A stretch of 64,000 bases of DNA from a virus, in the IMG/VR virus record IMGVR_UViG_3300008117_008517, positions 62,001 through 126,000 of that record; one strand, given 5' to 3'. A program made the translations under genes and the position numbers. The first letter of the stretch is position 1; every line of letters begins with the position of its first letter. Positions 52,401 through 59,608 of this stretch are shown piece after piece. The notes under the pieces are model-generated. The model made no database searches, had not been told where the DNA came from, and saw only the letters and a program-made list of their open reading frames with translations.

Positions 52401-55297
52401 CAACCACAGAATGGGCAGATGGTGTTAGTAGAGCACTTTCAGCTTTTCAACCTATTTATACGATACTACAAAAAGATTCAGGATGGTTTAAAAGTGGAGT
52501 TTCAGTTGGTAAGTATAGTGAAGCTATAAAAACACTTAGTATGGGAATCGTAGATTCTGCGAACATACTTAGTAAGGGTTTGTATAAAATTTATCCAACA
52601 GTAAACTGGGTTATGGGAATATCAGGAGCTTTTGCAATGATACCAGCACTGATTAAGAAAGTAAACAACATTGATTTCAAGGGACTTTCTAAAATTTGGA
52701 TGATAAGTGATAGTATTTACAAACTCTCGATTGCATTCAAGGACGCTAAGTTTACAAGTTTTCCGAGTAAAAAATGGACAAGTGCTATTTCATCATCTTT
52801 TACTATGATGATTAATCTTCTAAAGAGTATTGATAAAAGTATATCTATCACTTCACTACTTAGTGGTATTTTGAAGTCTAAATCCTTAGTTAATTACATT
52901 CTAGATTTGGATAAGAAATTTAGCCTCGGTAAATTTAACAAGTTTCCAAACTCAAATTGGGTTAAAGGGTCTACAAAGTCTATTAGTGAATTTGCGAAGT
53001 TACTCAGTGAACTTAATAAGTTGGTCTCTTTAGTAGGATTAAAGACTGGTCAATTCAAAATTTCGAGTATTCTGAAGTCTGTTTTGGATGTTGATAATCA
53101 GATATCTAGAGGTAAATTTAACAGAGTAATAAGTCAGAAATGGTCAAGTTCATTGAGAGTTTCAATACTAGAATTTTCAAACTTGTTTAAAAATGTAGAT
53201 AAATTGATATCAATAATTGACTTAAAACTTGGTCAAACTAAAGTTACTAGTATCATTAAATCTATTCTACAAATCGACCTACAAATTTCTAAAGGCAAAT
53301 TTAATAAATTTATTGATAATAAGTGGATCAAAGGCACAAAATCTTCAATTATAGAGTTCGGTGGATTATTCAAAACTATAGACAAATTAGTTTCAATAAT
53401 TTCCTTAAAAATCGGCCAGACAAAGGTTACAAGTATCATCAAGTCAATACTTCAAATCGATTCACAAGTTTCAAAGGGTAAATTTAATAAATTTATTGAT
53501 AATAAGTGGATTAAAGGCACAAAACAGTCTGTTCTAGAGTTCGGAAAATTGTTTATTGATGTTAATAAGAATTTCTCTGTGACTTCTTTATTACTTGGTT
53601 TTAATAAAGTCAAAATGATTTTTGATAATATTATATGGATTGATAATAAAATATCTAGAGCTAAATTTGAGAAATCACCACCAACAAAATGGCTTACAAA
53701 TACTAGAGATTCAATAGTTTATTACGGTAAATTGGCGATTGATTCTAATAAAATGTTCGGCACAGTGCCTCTAATAGCAGGTATCAAAAAGATTAAAACA
53801 CTAGTAGATACAATTTTGTGGGTCGATAAGACTCTATCAAAGGGTAAATATAATAGAGTTCCAAGTTTAAAATGGCTAAACGAATCTAAAAATGCAATTT
53901 TTACATATGGTAAGATAGCAATCGATTCAAATAAGATCTTCCCTCTGATTTCACTTATAGCTGGTATTAAGAAGGTTAAAATGATATCAGAGGCTATACT
54001 ATGGGTTGATAAAACACTATCTAAGGGAAGTTACACTAAAGTGCCAACGCAGAATTGGTTGACACGTTCAAAAAGCACGATTTTTCAATACGGGAATCTA
54101 GCTATAGAATCAAATAAAAGGTTTGGAACAATTGGATTATTCTTAGGTCTGAAAAAAGTTAGAAATATTGCAGACACTTTAAAATATGTTTCGCTTGTAA
54201 TTAGCGGTGGTAATTATACTAAGTTTCCAAGCTTAGAATGGTCCAAGTCAGTTCCTGCGGCAATATCTGGCTTTATGAATCTACCGTTTAAGGGAATGTT
54301 TGGTCAATTTTTTGAAAGTATTTTCGGGGCTTCAGAAGATAGTAAGAAATCACAATTAGGAAAAATTGTAGATTTGATGTTATATGTTGATAAGAGATTT
54401 CAATCGGGTAACTGGAAAAAGTTCCCAACTGTTGAGTGGGTTAAAGGTACAATTTTAGCTCTTCAGAAATTTAAAGATATAGTTTCTTTACTTAGTTTTG
54501 GTTCACTAAATACTAAGATAATGACTGCATTCGGTGGTAAGAATCCACTTGTAAGCGCAGTTTCTAACATTGAAAAACTGGCACAGTCTTTTGATAAACT
54601 AGGAAATTCTATGAAGAATTTCAGTCAATCAATAAAAACTCTAGATACAGAAAAACTCGCAGCGATTAAGAGTCTTTCTTCAAATGTTATTTTAATGTCA
54701 TTGATGAATCCAGAGCAATTTGACGCGATGTTATCTAAGTTAGAAGAAAGATCTGGAGTTTTTGCTGACCTTATGAAGGATGTGCAAGACAAGAAAGGTA
54801 CTTCTGCTAAAACTACTGGTGCCCCTGGTACAGGTCAGAAAGTTGCAGGTGGTGGCGCAATGACTGATTTCAAGATGGTACCATCATCTACGGGAGCTAG
54901 AATGTCTGGTAAATCAGATGATGCTAAAATGCTTGAGAAACTCGATGCTATGACAAGTCTACTCGCTGATATATCTAGTGTTGTTGGTAGTAAAGGAGCT
55001 TTGAAAACATACCTTGGAAGTCTTAAAGAAGATGTTGATATAGGTGATGGTGGGTTCTCACTTTTTAGTAGATCTGATAAAAGAACCAAAAACATATTGA
55101 AAAAAGTTGGTGTATCACCAGATGGTATAAATATCTACTTATTCTCATATAAGTTTGATCCTACAGTAGTTTACCAAGGTGTAATTGCACAAGAGTTGCT
55201 TGGCACGAGATTTGAAAACTCAGTTGTACTTGATAAGTCTGGGTATTACGCAGTTGACTACTCAAAACTAGATGTTCAGTTTAAAAGAACAAATTGA
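46418..55297 (+). CDS. giant tape-measure-like tail protein with C-terminal S74 chaperone domain (2959 aa)
   Basis: Layout seen: residues 1-400 are charged, with about eight copies of a (E/S)(P/L)TT-x-K(I/V) motif. Residues 404-880 are strongly hydrophobic, with five repeats of about 80 residues around VKPIG-x-x-Q-A-x-TAI. Residues 905-2670 carry 28 copies of a module with core [YF]-x-x-x-P-x-x-x-W-x-x-[GS], spaced 60-105 residues. Residues 2884-2959 match the S74/endosialidase-type intramolecular chaperone (SDKRTKNILKKVG, then IYLFSYKF and YQGVIAQELLG and GYYAVDYSKLD). Hydrophobic segments plus regular repeats fit a tail-length ruler. The S74 domain is otherwise typical of fibres and spikes, so a giant fibre is the alternative. 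If it is a ruler, the usual 0.15 nm per residue predicts a tail of roughly 440 nm. Confidence 0.75.
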   Translation: MDRELIEGLSNLSASLDRIYEALTRSGDPKSATAAALKMGNFEEQIKQITMSIVQIKEDTQKILNQQDTILKMLREGKDTPNETKIKKIPSEPTTPKIGRQKLEENQENVRDTKSKDTTDTSFSKLKKFFTELTTTKIAKERQENTKDSSISKSENIQSELTTTKIAKERQEDNKDSSISKSEKIQSELTTTKIAKERQEDTKVLKLEKQSSSEGFLTRLHTILKREKEESIEERKSKAVTSDLTTMKMSKDIEKDKRTEFKETPVKTKGEVSFWNRLFPNKSINEKVKILSDYFTKGIISKDDKKVKKTDTELTTVKIQIEKQYGGRTTKEDKTVKAFSKEPTTVKVSRDRKEDSKDSKDSKIKKVSEEPTTTKVAKEKRDERRESKEEKSKGGMFGSMDTKKIKDGVSAILLIAVGIVAIGLALKLVGKVDFVSVMAIALALPLIAIAFAKIASVFSGKEVTDERGRKSRSAAIDIKQLPAIILGLVGFSAAITASSYILSKVKPIGLAQAVTAILIGGVFSALSFGLHRLVGAFGKMSLLGGVKAVLFMPVVLVAVSTAIALSSYVLSAVKPIGIFQAVTAILIAGVFSVLGYGIGKLIRAFRGIDPVTAFMAAKMMPIVLLAVTATIAAASYLLSAVKPIGFFQALTAILIAGVFTVLSFGIGKIIGSFRRIDPATALAATAMMPLIFIALSFSIMMSSYFLGNVKVIGLFQALTAIAISIVFVALSFGLAKILPAFRRLSPADITKAAIGMPIIFTALSLAIMVSSYFISGVKPIGFAQFLTALGISILFVGFAFATKFIVKGLKGVTTAQVVNAMKMLLIVATTVAIASFIVSVAPSVPFMKTLQFGLLGIGLGATTVVMAIAIKTIKKIGLGLKDILTGGLMILAIATTIALSSVILNMGTYEKYPSWKWALGVGASLVGFGLAAVVLGSIASSGIGALAILAGLASILAIAGTIVLTDKIISAGTYQKYPGAKWILGVGATMVGFGLAAVTLGGIIVGTLGLGGLAIAAGLVAVIGIAETIVKVDKIIAKGNYTKSPGVRWILGVGSSMVGFGLAAVTLGGIIVGTLGLGGLAIKAGLSAVESIAKTIVKTDKILSAGQYTKYPGAAWALTVGSIITAFSTAVLLLGAVSSGGGLLQKLSLGLVKNPLESGIQAIKKIAQAIVDVDKKLAEGSYTKGPNPTWAKGISASLSAFSPIYRMLLAEKLMSFIGGVSAKDFAQAIKVISGGIVDSAKLFESAKVAFKNGPPVTWSKGVSASLGAFSSIYSLLVKDKIMSIFGSGISPKDFSQAIKTISGGIVDAAKLFGNAAVAFKNGPPVEWAKGISKALGAFSSIYSLLVKDRIMSIFGSGVSPKDFSQAIKTISGGIVDSAKLFDKASVAFKNGPPVEWANGVSKSLGAFSSIYKLLASNSGWWKSGVDPKMYAQAIVTITNGIVTAAKAFGSASVAFKNGPPVEWADGVGKSLSAFQPIYELLLKNSGWWKSGIDPKMYSQAIVTITSGIVTAAKAFGSASVAFKNGPPVEWADGVGKSLAAFQPIYELLLKNTGWWKSNIDPKKYAQAIVTITGGIITAAKSFSQASVAFKNGPPVQWAEGVGKALSAFQPVYELLVRNSSWWKSSIDPKKYAEAIVTITGGIVTAGKAFGAAAVAFKNGPPVQWAEGVGKALSAFQPVYEMLVRNASWWKSSIDPKKYSEAIRTISRGITDAAIVLSTASVAYKFYPTEQWASGVSRALTAFQPIYKILQKDSGWLRSGISPKMYADAIKTITTGIRDSAMILAQASIAYRMFPTVQWANGVSRALSVFQPIYKILEKDSGWLRSNISPEKYAKAIKTITTGIRDSAMILASASIAYRMFPTVQWANGVSRALSTFQPIYKILQKDSGWFRSNISPEKYATAIKTITTGIRDSAVILASASLAYRMFPTTQWADGVSKALSTFHPIYKILQKDSGWFRSNISPDKYAAAIRTISQGIVDSALILAKAKSAYKSFPTTEWADGVSRALSAFQPIYTILQKDSGWFKSGVSVGKYSEAIKTLSMGIVDSANILSKGLYKIYPTVNWVMGISGAFAMIPALIKKVNNIDFKGLSKIWMISDSIYKLSIAFKDAKFTSFPSKKWTSAISSSFTMMINLLKSIDKSISITSLLSGILKSKSLVNYILDLDKKFSLGKFNKFPNSNWVKGSTKSISEFAKLLSELNKLVSLVGLKTGQFKISSILKSVLDVDNQISRGKFNRVISQKWSSSLRVSILEFSNLFKNVDKLISIIDLKLGQTKVTSIIKSILQIDLQISKGKFNKFIDNKWIKGTKSSIIEFGGLFKTIDKLVSIISLKIGQTKVTSIIKSILQIDSQVSKGKFNKFIDNKWIKGTKQSVLEFGKLFIDVNKNFSVTSLLLGFNKVKMIFDNIIWIDNKISRAKFEKSPPTKWLTNTRDSIVYYGKLAIDSNKMFGTVPLIAGIKKIKTLVDTILWVDKTLSKGKYNRVPSLKWLNESKNAIFTYGKIAIDSNKIFPLISLIAGIKKVKMISEAILWVDKTLSKGSYTKVPTQNWLTRSKSTIFQYGNLAIESNKRFGTIGLFLGLKKVRNIADTLKYVSLVISGGNYTKFPSLEWSKSVPAAISGFMNLPFKGMFGQFFESIFGASEDSKKSQLGKIVDLMLYVDKRFQSGNWKKFPTVEWVKGTILALQKFKDIVSLLSFGSLNTKIMTAFGGKNPLVSAVSNIEKLAQSFDKLGNSMKNFSQSIKTLDTEKLAAIKSLSSNVILMSLMNPEQFDAMLSKLEERSGVFADLMKDVQDKKGTSAKTTGAPGTGQKVAGGGAMTDFKMVPSSTGARMSGKSDDAKMLEKLDAMTSLLADISSVVGSKGALKTYLGSLKEDVDIGDGGFSLFSRSDKRTKNILKKVGVSPDGINIYLFSYKFDPTVVYQGVIAQELLGTRFENSVVLDKSGYYAVDYSKLDVQFKRTN
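49138..54480 (+). repeat. 28 tandem protein-coding modules with a P...W core
   Basis: Modules run from GTYEKYPSWKW to GNWKKFPTVEW. Copies 6-12 share VAFKNGPPV[ETQ]W and are near-identical in DNA; copies 13-17 share [YF]P-T-x-x-W-A; copies 18-28 are shorter and diverged. The gradient suggests repeated local duplication, youngest in the centre. Confidence 0.85.
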
Positions 55298-55317
55298 TTA
55301 AATTTAATATAATTGCC

Positions 55318-55746
55318 ATGAATATCTTTCAAAAAATTAAATTGTTTCGAGAGTATAAAAAAGTCATAAGAAATAATGAAGTCACTCTAGAACAAGACTA
55401 CAATATTAGAATAGACAGAGCATCAAGACTTTATACCGTTCTTAATATTCCTCAAGAATTATATGGAGAGCCATATAATCTTAGAACTTCAGACATTGAT
55501 ACAATTTCACAAACATATATTAAAGAATATGTGTCAAGAGTATCTTCTTATCTTAATTCTGTAGGTTTAAACGAGTTGTATGACTTTTATGAAAATGTAA
55601 AAAAGGTTGATAAATACTCATACCTTATAGTTCTTGGATTTAAACCACTAAACTCGGTTAAATATTATAATGTGGTCTATTTTAGACTGTTACCAATTTT
55701 AATTACATCTTCGATTATTACCTTATTATATTTCATTTTCCGATAA
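55318..55746 (+). CDS. small tail-region protein with C-terminal membrane segment (142 aa)
   Basis: ATG at 55318 is preferred to an upstream TTG at 55294 overlapping the giant gene. Seen: a block IRIDRASRLYTVLNIPQEL, then SDIDTISQTYIKEYV and VDKYSYLIVLGFK, which I have the impression is conserved in Bacteroidota phages, and a final hydrophobic helix LLPILITSSIITLLYFIF. Function unknown. First of four small plus-strand genes after the tape-measure-like gene, a place often held by tail chaperones or connectors. Confidence 0.65.
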   Translation: MNIFQKIKLFREYKKVIRNNEVTLEQDYNIRIDRASRLYTVLNIPQELYGEPYNLRTSDIDTISQTYIKEYVSRVSSYLNSVGLNELYDFYENVKKVDKYSYLIVLGFKPLNSVKYYNVVYFRLLPILITSSIITLLYFIFR

Positions 55747-55790
55747 ACAAAGATCATAATATTTATTATAAATAAAAAAAATATTTATTT

Positions 55791-56216
55791 ATGGGTAAAT
55801 TTTACGATGTATCACAAGATACTCAAGATACATTTTACGAAGTTTTCAATAAAAAAACCTTCCCACTCGCTGTTAAGTTTCAGTTCTTAGGTTCTGAATC
55901 ACAGAAAAATCTAATTAAAATATCTAAACTTCCTGACCAATATGGATTTCTTTTAGAAAAAGAACTTCTAGTATTAATCAATGAAGATTTGATGTCTGTA
56001 TTTGATGATGAGTCAATTACAATCCTTATTGAACAGGAAATCGATAAGATTTCTATAGATACACAGTCTGGTAAAATTAAAATGATTAAGCCAGATTTAA
56101 CAACATTTTCATCACTTATCTCAAAGTATGGGGTTGATAAAGTAGCAAAGGCAAATCAAGTCGAAGATCTATATCACCAACAATTAAAAGATGGAAAAGA
56201 AGAATTTATTGCATAA
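55791..56216 (+). CDS. possible degenerate phage metallopeptidase-like protein (141 aa)
   Basis: The segment LLVLINEDLMSVFDDESITI, then LIEQEIDKISID and MIKPDL, has the layout of the small phage zinc metallopeptidase-like proteins (strand, helix with HEL-x-H, then a strand with PD). Here the first metal-binding His is replaced (IEQEIDKI), so it would be catalytically dead. The likeness is by pattern and may be wrong. Three bases before the next gene. Confidence 0.55.
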   Translation: MGKFYDVSQDTQDTFYEVFNKKTFPLAVKFQFLGSESQKNLIKISKLPDQYGFLLEKELLVLINEDLMSVFDDESITILIEQEIDKISIDTQSGKIKMIKPDLTTFSSLISKYGVDKVAKANQVEDLYHQQLKDGKEEFIA

Positions 56217-56219
56217 AAC

Positions 56220-56456
56220 ATGGAAAATCTACAAACAGTATACTACACAGCTCTTAAAAAGAGATACGAGTCTCAAATAGCGGAAGCAGAGGCTAATCTT
56301 ACTCTTTACTTTAGTTCTAAAAATCTAGCTGCTATCGGTGAGCACTCTGACCTACTTACAGAACATGATAGGTGGATAGAACAATTGGCAAATGCTAAAG
56401 ACAAGTTGGAGACACTAGAGAATTTTATCTCTACTGGTCTAACTATAAATGGATAA
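56220..56456 (+). CDS. small helical protein (78 aa)
   Basis: Two amphipathic helices (about residues 8-30 and 45-70) forming a likely antiparallel coiled coil. No family recognised. Tight spacing (3 and 19 bases) places it in the small post-tape-measure block. Confidence 0.6.
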   Translation: MENLQTVYYTALKKRYESQIAEAEANLTLYFSSKNLAAIGEHSDLLTEHDRWIEQLANAKDKLETLENFISTGLTING

Positions 56457-56475
56457 AAAAATAAAATAAGAAAAT

Positions 56476-57123
56476 ATGTCACAAACAAAATTAGAAGTTA
56501 ACACGGTTAAACCAGACTTGTTTTTCACTAAAAAGGAAAACACCTTCAGAATCTTAGATACAGATACTGAATTTACATTGGATTCTTCAATTACCACCCT
56601 AGAAGAGTATATCAAAAACACCAATGGATTTGGTAAGAGTGAAGAACAAAAAGATATGGATTACGCTCACGCTCAATATCTATGGAAAGAGTATCAAACA
56701 GAGTTGAAAAATTGCAAACTAAATTTTCATCTCGATCAAAGTCAATATTCTCTTTTGACCGACCTTTTGATAAAGAAGCTTGAATATGATACAAATACTG
56801 TTTTCATTGCAATCGAATTAGTAGATTTACTCGGATCAATTAAAGGTACTAAATTTCAAGGAGAAGAAGTAAAGTCTTTTAAAGTCACCGCTACAGAAAT
56901 TACTTATATCTATCACCTTATTCAGAATTATAAAGTTAAGGGTCTATCAAAAGAAGCATTCACTTTTGCTGAAATTCTTAGACGGATTGGCGAAATTTCT
57001 AAAGTAGTTAGTTTCTATGATGCGAGAGCAAAGAACTTTACTGAAGAAATCGCTAAATGGGCTCTTAGTTTAGATGCAGATTCGGCGAGTCTAATTTATG
57101 AAGTGCCAGGAAAAACAGAATAG
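56476..57123 (+). CDS. hypothetical protein (215 aa)
   Basis: Unrecognised. Mostly helical with an ordered N-terminal part (FRILDTDTEFTLD). The final gene of the block that follows the tape-measure-like gene, so a tail or assembly role is likely by position. Followed by a long inverted repeat that may end the transcript. Confidence 0.65.
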   Translation: MSQTKLEVNTVKPDLFFTKKENTFRILDTDTEFTLDSSITTLEEYIKNTNGFGKSEEQKDMDYAHAQYLWKEYQTELKNCKLNFHLDQSQYSLLTDLLIKKLEYDTNTVFIAIELVDLLGSIKGTKFQGEEVKSFKVTATEITYIYHLIQNYKVKGLSKEAFTFAEILRRIGEISKVVSFYDARAKNFTEEIAKWALSLDADSASLIYEVPGKTE

Positions 57124-57145
57124 TATTAATTCTATTTTGACCATT

Positions 57146-57201
57146 AGAATCACAAATTTCGATTTTTTAAAAATTCTTTAAAATTCAAAATTTGTGATTC
57201 T
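57146..57201. terminator. inverted repeat, probable bidirectional terminator overlapping a coding end
   Basis: Perfect fourteen-base arms AGAATCACAAATTT (57146-57159) and AAATTTGTGATTCT (57188-57201) with a 28-base loop. On the plus strand TTTATTTTATT follows. The repeat includes the last 17 codons of the minus-strand gene at 57150, so both arms are partly coding. Confidence 0.6.
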
Positions 57202-57353
57202 TTTATTTTATTAGGTAGCTTCTTAAAAGAGACATCTTTAGTCCACTCTTCATCAAAAACCCATTTCATATTTTTTGGCGCCTTCTTTTTAGATCCCCAT
57301 TTTCTTCTCATTGCCCAAATAAATTTGAATTGTTGTTTTGACCTTGATGGCAT
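57150..57353 (-). CDS. small basic protein, MPSRSKQQ family (67 aa)
   Basis: Begins MPSRSKQQFKFIWAMRRKWG, then VSFKKLPNKI. This matches a pattern of small phage proteins beginning MPSKSKKQ...F, with a helical basic first half, of unknown role (DUF3008-like by appearance). It ends in LNFKEFLKNR. The coding end lies within the terminator-like inverted repeat. Five bases after the amidoligase-like gene on the other side of its start. Confidence 0.65.
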   Translation of the reverse strand: MPSRSKQQFKFIWAMRRKWGSKKKAPKNMKWVFDEEWTKDVSFKKLPNKIKESQILNFKEFLKNRNL

Positions 57354-57358
57354 TATTT

Positions 57359-58450
57359 TTACTTATTTTCTAAGAATTTATAAAGCTTCTTTAAATATAT
57401 ATTCCTGTCATATTCAAAATTTGTCATAAGATGAACCACGTAAGTAAAATAGAGAAGCTTATCTATTAGGTTAGTTTTATCCATCTCACCTCCTGGGTAT
57501 CTAAATTCAATATAGTTAAATCTTTTTAGAGGTATTAAATTAACCCCATAGTTTTTATAACCTTTTTCATTTAGAATTCGGATAAGTCTATCATTTAATA
57601 TATTTTCTATATCGGAAATTTTTTCATCTTGCATTAACTTTTTACATTCTTCAATTAGATTCTTTTCTTTAGTTAGTTCGGATATTAAAGAACCGCAAAA
57701 TTTAGAATTTTTTCTCCATTCCATGTTTTTAAATACAAATGGGTCATCACCTGTATCATTTAAAAACAAAAGTCCTTTTATTATATTGTAATTGGTTGAT
57801 TCCTTGAGTCCAATATTAATATGTATTCCAGTATTTTCTGTAAATTTCCAATATTTTTGAATACTATATGAATCATAGAAATCTTGAATGAATCCGATTA
57901 AGTCATCAATTGAGTTGAAATATGTTAGATTTGAAAGTTCAATTCCTCTATTTAAAGTATTATCTAGTTCAAACTTTAATACACTTTTGTATTTTTTATA
58001 AAAATCTTTGAAATTACTTCTGAATTGATTCTCTAAATAATTAAAATCATCAGAGTAGAAATAAGATAAAACTTGTGGCTTTATTAATTGAACTATTAAT
58101 TTATTTTCGCCTTCATAAGATTCCTCTTCTAATATTTCATCTACTAAATATTCATAATCTTCCCATTCGTATTTTATCTCGTTTAGTATTGTCTCTATAA
58201 ATTCTTGGATTTTCTCGGTAATAGTAAATTCATCTATTCTAAGAAGATGTTTTATGACTGAATTTTTTATCTTCAAGACAATCTCATTAACATATTTTTC
58301 ACTATAATCAATATCACCATCTGTTAAGTCTTCTGTCTCTAACTCAATTTCTATTGATGATGTGAAAAGATCTGATATTTCTTTTTTTCTAAATAAGTTC
58401 AGTTTACCACTTTTTACTTCATTTATAAAATCCGTGTATTTGAAAATCAT
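57359..58450 (-). CDS. amidoligase-like protein with capsid-targeting-like N-terminus (363 aa)
   Basis: Seen: SSIEIELETED at 31-41 (E-x-E near the N-terminus), TGIHINIGL near 205-213 and FNYIEFRYPGGE near 320-331. The order G-x-E-x-E, T-G-x-H-x-x, I-E-F-R is that of the COOH-NH2 ligase (amidoligase type 2) family, which forms amide or peptide bonds using ATP. N-terminus MIFKYTDFINEV has I-N-E at residues 9-11, as in the recurring head-targeting-like peptide. Between the motifs lie long acidic helices. The catalytic assignment needs a profile check. Substrate unknown. Confidence 0.55.
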   Translation of the reverse strand: MIFKYTDFINEVKSGKLNLFRKKEISDLFTSSIEIELETEDLTDGDIDYSEKYVNEIVLKIKNSVIKHLLRIDEFTITEKIQEFIETILNEIKYEWEDYEYLVDEILEEESYEGENKLIVQLIKPQVLSYFYSDDFNYLENQFRSNFKDFYKKYKSVLKFELDNTLNRGIELSNLTYFNSIDDLIGFIQDFYDSYSIQKYWKFTENTGIHINIGLKESTNYNIIKGLLFLNDTGDDPFVFKNMEWRKNSKFCGSLISELTKEKNLIEECKKLMQDEKISDIENILNDRLIRILNEKGYKNYGVNLIPLKRFNYIEFRYPGGEMDKTNLIDKLLYFTYVVHLMTNFEYDRNIYLKKLYKFLENK

Positions 58451-58483
58451 ATAATATTTATTATTTTACAAAAGCCATATAAT

Positions 58484-58513
58484 AAAAAAACGAGACTAGT
58501 GCCTCGTTTTTTT
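58484..58513 (-). terminator. Rho-independent terminator
   Basis: AAAAAAACGAG/CTCGTTTTTTT stem with an eight-base loop, downstream of the acidic 178-aa gene on the minus strand. Confidence 0.85.
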
Positions 58514-58531
58514 AATAAAATATTATTCTTA

Positions 58532-59068
58532 TTAAGAAGGTAGTTCCTCAGTACCTTCTTCTTTAGATTCTTCTTCCTTTTCTTCAGTACTTTCTTCCTT
58601 TTCTTCCTCTTTTACTTCTTCGAAGTCATCGGAATTTTCTTCTGCCGGTGTTTCTGTTTCAACTTCAGTCTCAACTTTAACCTCAGGCTCAGCTTCAGCA
58701 ACCGGCTCTTCTGTTGTTTCAGTAGATTCAACTGGTTCTTCCGTTGTTTCAGTTTCAGTTGGTGTAGCAGGTTGAGAGTCATCTTTTCCACCCATAAGAG
58801 CTTCAGCTGGAATTTTATCAACATTCAAGAAGTTCAAGTTTATGTACTTAACAATCTCTTCTGCAATATCAACATCTCCAAAAAACTGACGTAGATTTTT
58901 ACCAGCTGTATCTTTGACTTTCTTTACATAAGAATTTATTAAAGATTGTGGTATATCTACAAACGTTCTTACTTTATAGATATCATTTACTTGTAAAACA
59001 GATTCTTTTATAATTTCAGATTTTTTTCTATCTGTAGTGTATTTTTCAAATTTTCTTAGATGTTTCAT
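58532..59068 (-). CDS. protein with acidic tail and capsid-targeting-like N-terminus (178 aa)
   Basis: Starts MKHLRKFEKYTTDRK, related to the recurring peptide. Residues 20-95 form a compact domain (VNDIYKVRTFVDIPQSLINS). Residues 96-178 are a Glu/Thr/Pro-rich disordered tail, partly repetitive (E-T-T-E-E-P-V). No known family. TATATA 24 bases upstream and a terminator downstream make it a single-gene unit. Confidence 0.7.
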   Translation of the reverse strand: MKHLRKFEKYTTDRKKSEIIKESVLQVNDIYKVRTFVDIPQSLINSYVKKVKDTAGKNLRQFFGDVDIAEEIVKYINLNFLNVDKIPAEALMGGKDDSQPATPTETETTEEPVESTETTEEPVAEAEPEVKVETEVETETPAEENSDDFEEVKEEEKEESTEEKEEESKEEGTEELPS

Positions 59069-59092
59069 CCTTTTGATTAATTTTTTATATAC

Positions 59093-59098
59093 TATATA
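59093..59098 (-). promoter_or_regulatory. TATATA element
   Basis: ACTATATATTAG lies 24 bases before the ATG at 59068. Confidence 0.4.
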
Positions 59099-59110
59099 TT
59101 AGTTTTTTAA

Positions 59111-59608
59111 TTAGCTTTTTATTAAGAATATTGCAGTCACTATAACTACCGCGGTATTAAGACCAACACTCACAAATTTGCCTAATTTTTGTCTAAATAC
59201 TTCTTTTTTCAACTCCTTAATCTCTTCATCTTTTATTTTAATTATATCATCACAGAGATCTCCTCCGCCTTGGCATCTCTCTAAAGCCATTTTCAGATCT
59301 TTGATCTCATCATCTTTAGCCTTTCCCTGTGACTCTAGATCTTTAACCTTGACTTCAAACAAAGCAATTTTTTCACCAAGAGCATTTATTACTTTCACAT
59401 AATTAGCATCAATATTATCACAATCAATTTGAAGCTGCTTAAATAATCCAAGAAGTTCTAAGTCATTGTCAAGTTTTTGAGCTTGTTCGATAGAAATAAC
59501 AATTCCAATTGTGTCACCATTTTCTACTAGGTAGTAAGGCGTATCCTTTGATTGAGAAAATGATATTGTGCTCATAAGAGTTAGTAATAAAATTAGTAAG
59601 TGTTTCAT
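59111..59608 (-). CDS. exported coiled-coil protein with C-terminal membrane anchor (165 aa)
   Basis: Seen: a signal peptide MKHLLILLLTLMSTISFSQ, a short beta segment YYLVENGDTIGIVIS, a coiled coil about residues 65-140, and a hydrophobic C-terminus VGLNTAVVIVTAIFLI. There is no lipobox cysteine. With the next gene it forms an overlapping pair (four bases) of membrane-anchored coiled-coil proteins, which suggests a spanin-like pair, but the topology is not that of a standard outer-membrane spanin. Confidence 0.7.
   Translation of the reverse strand: MKHLLILLLTLMSTISFSQSKDTPYYLVENGDTIGIVISIEQAQKLDNDLELLGLFKQLQIDCDNIDANYVKVINALGEKIALFEVKVKDLESQGKAKDDEIKDLKMALERCQGGGDLCDDIIKIKDEEIKELKKEVFRQKLGKFVSVGLNTAVVIVTAIFLIKS

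Noticed and set aside
50160-52560. Regular near-identical DNA repeats as a CRISPR array
   Set aside because: The units are about 200-320 bases, in frame, and encode protein modules with conserved residues.
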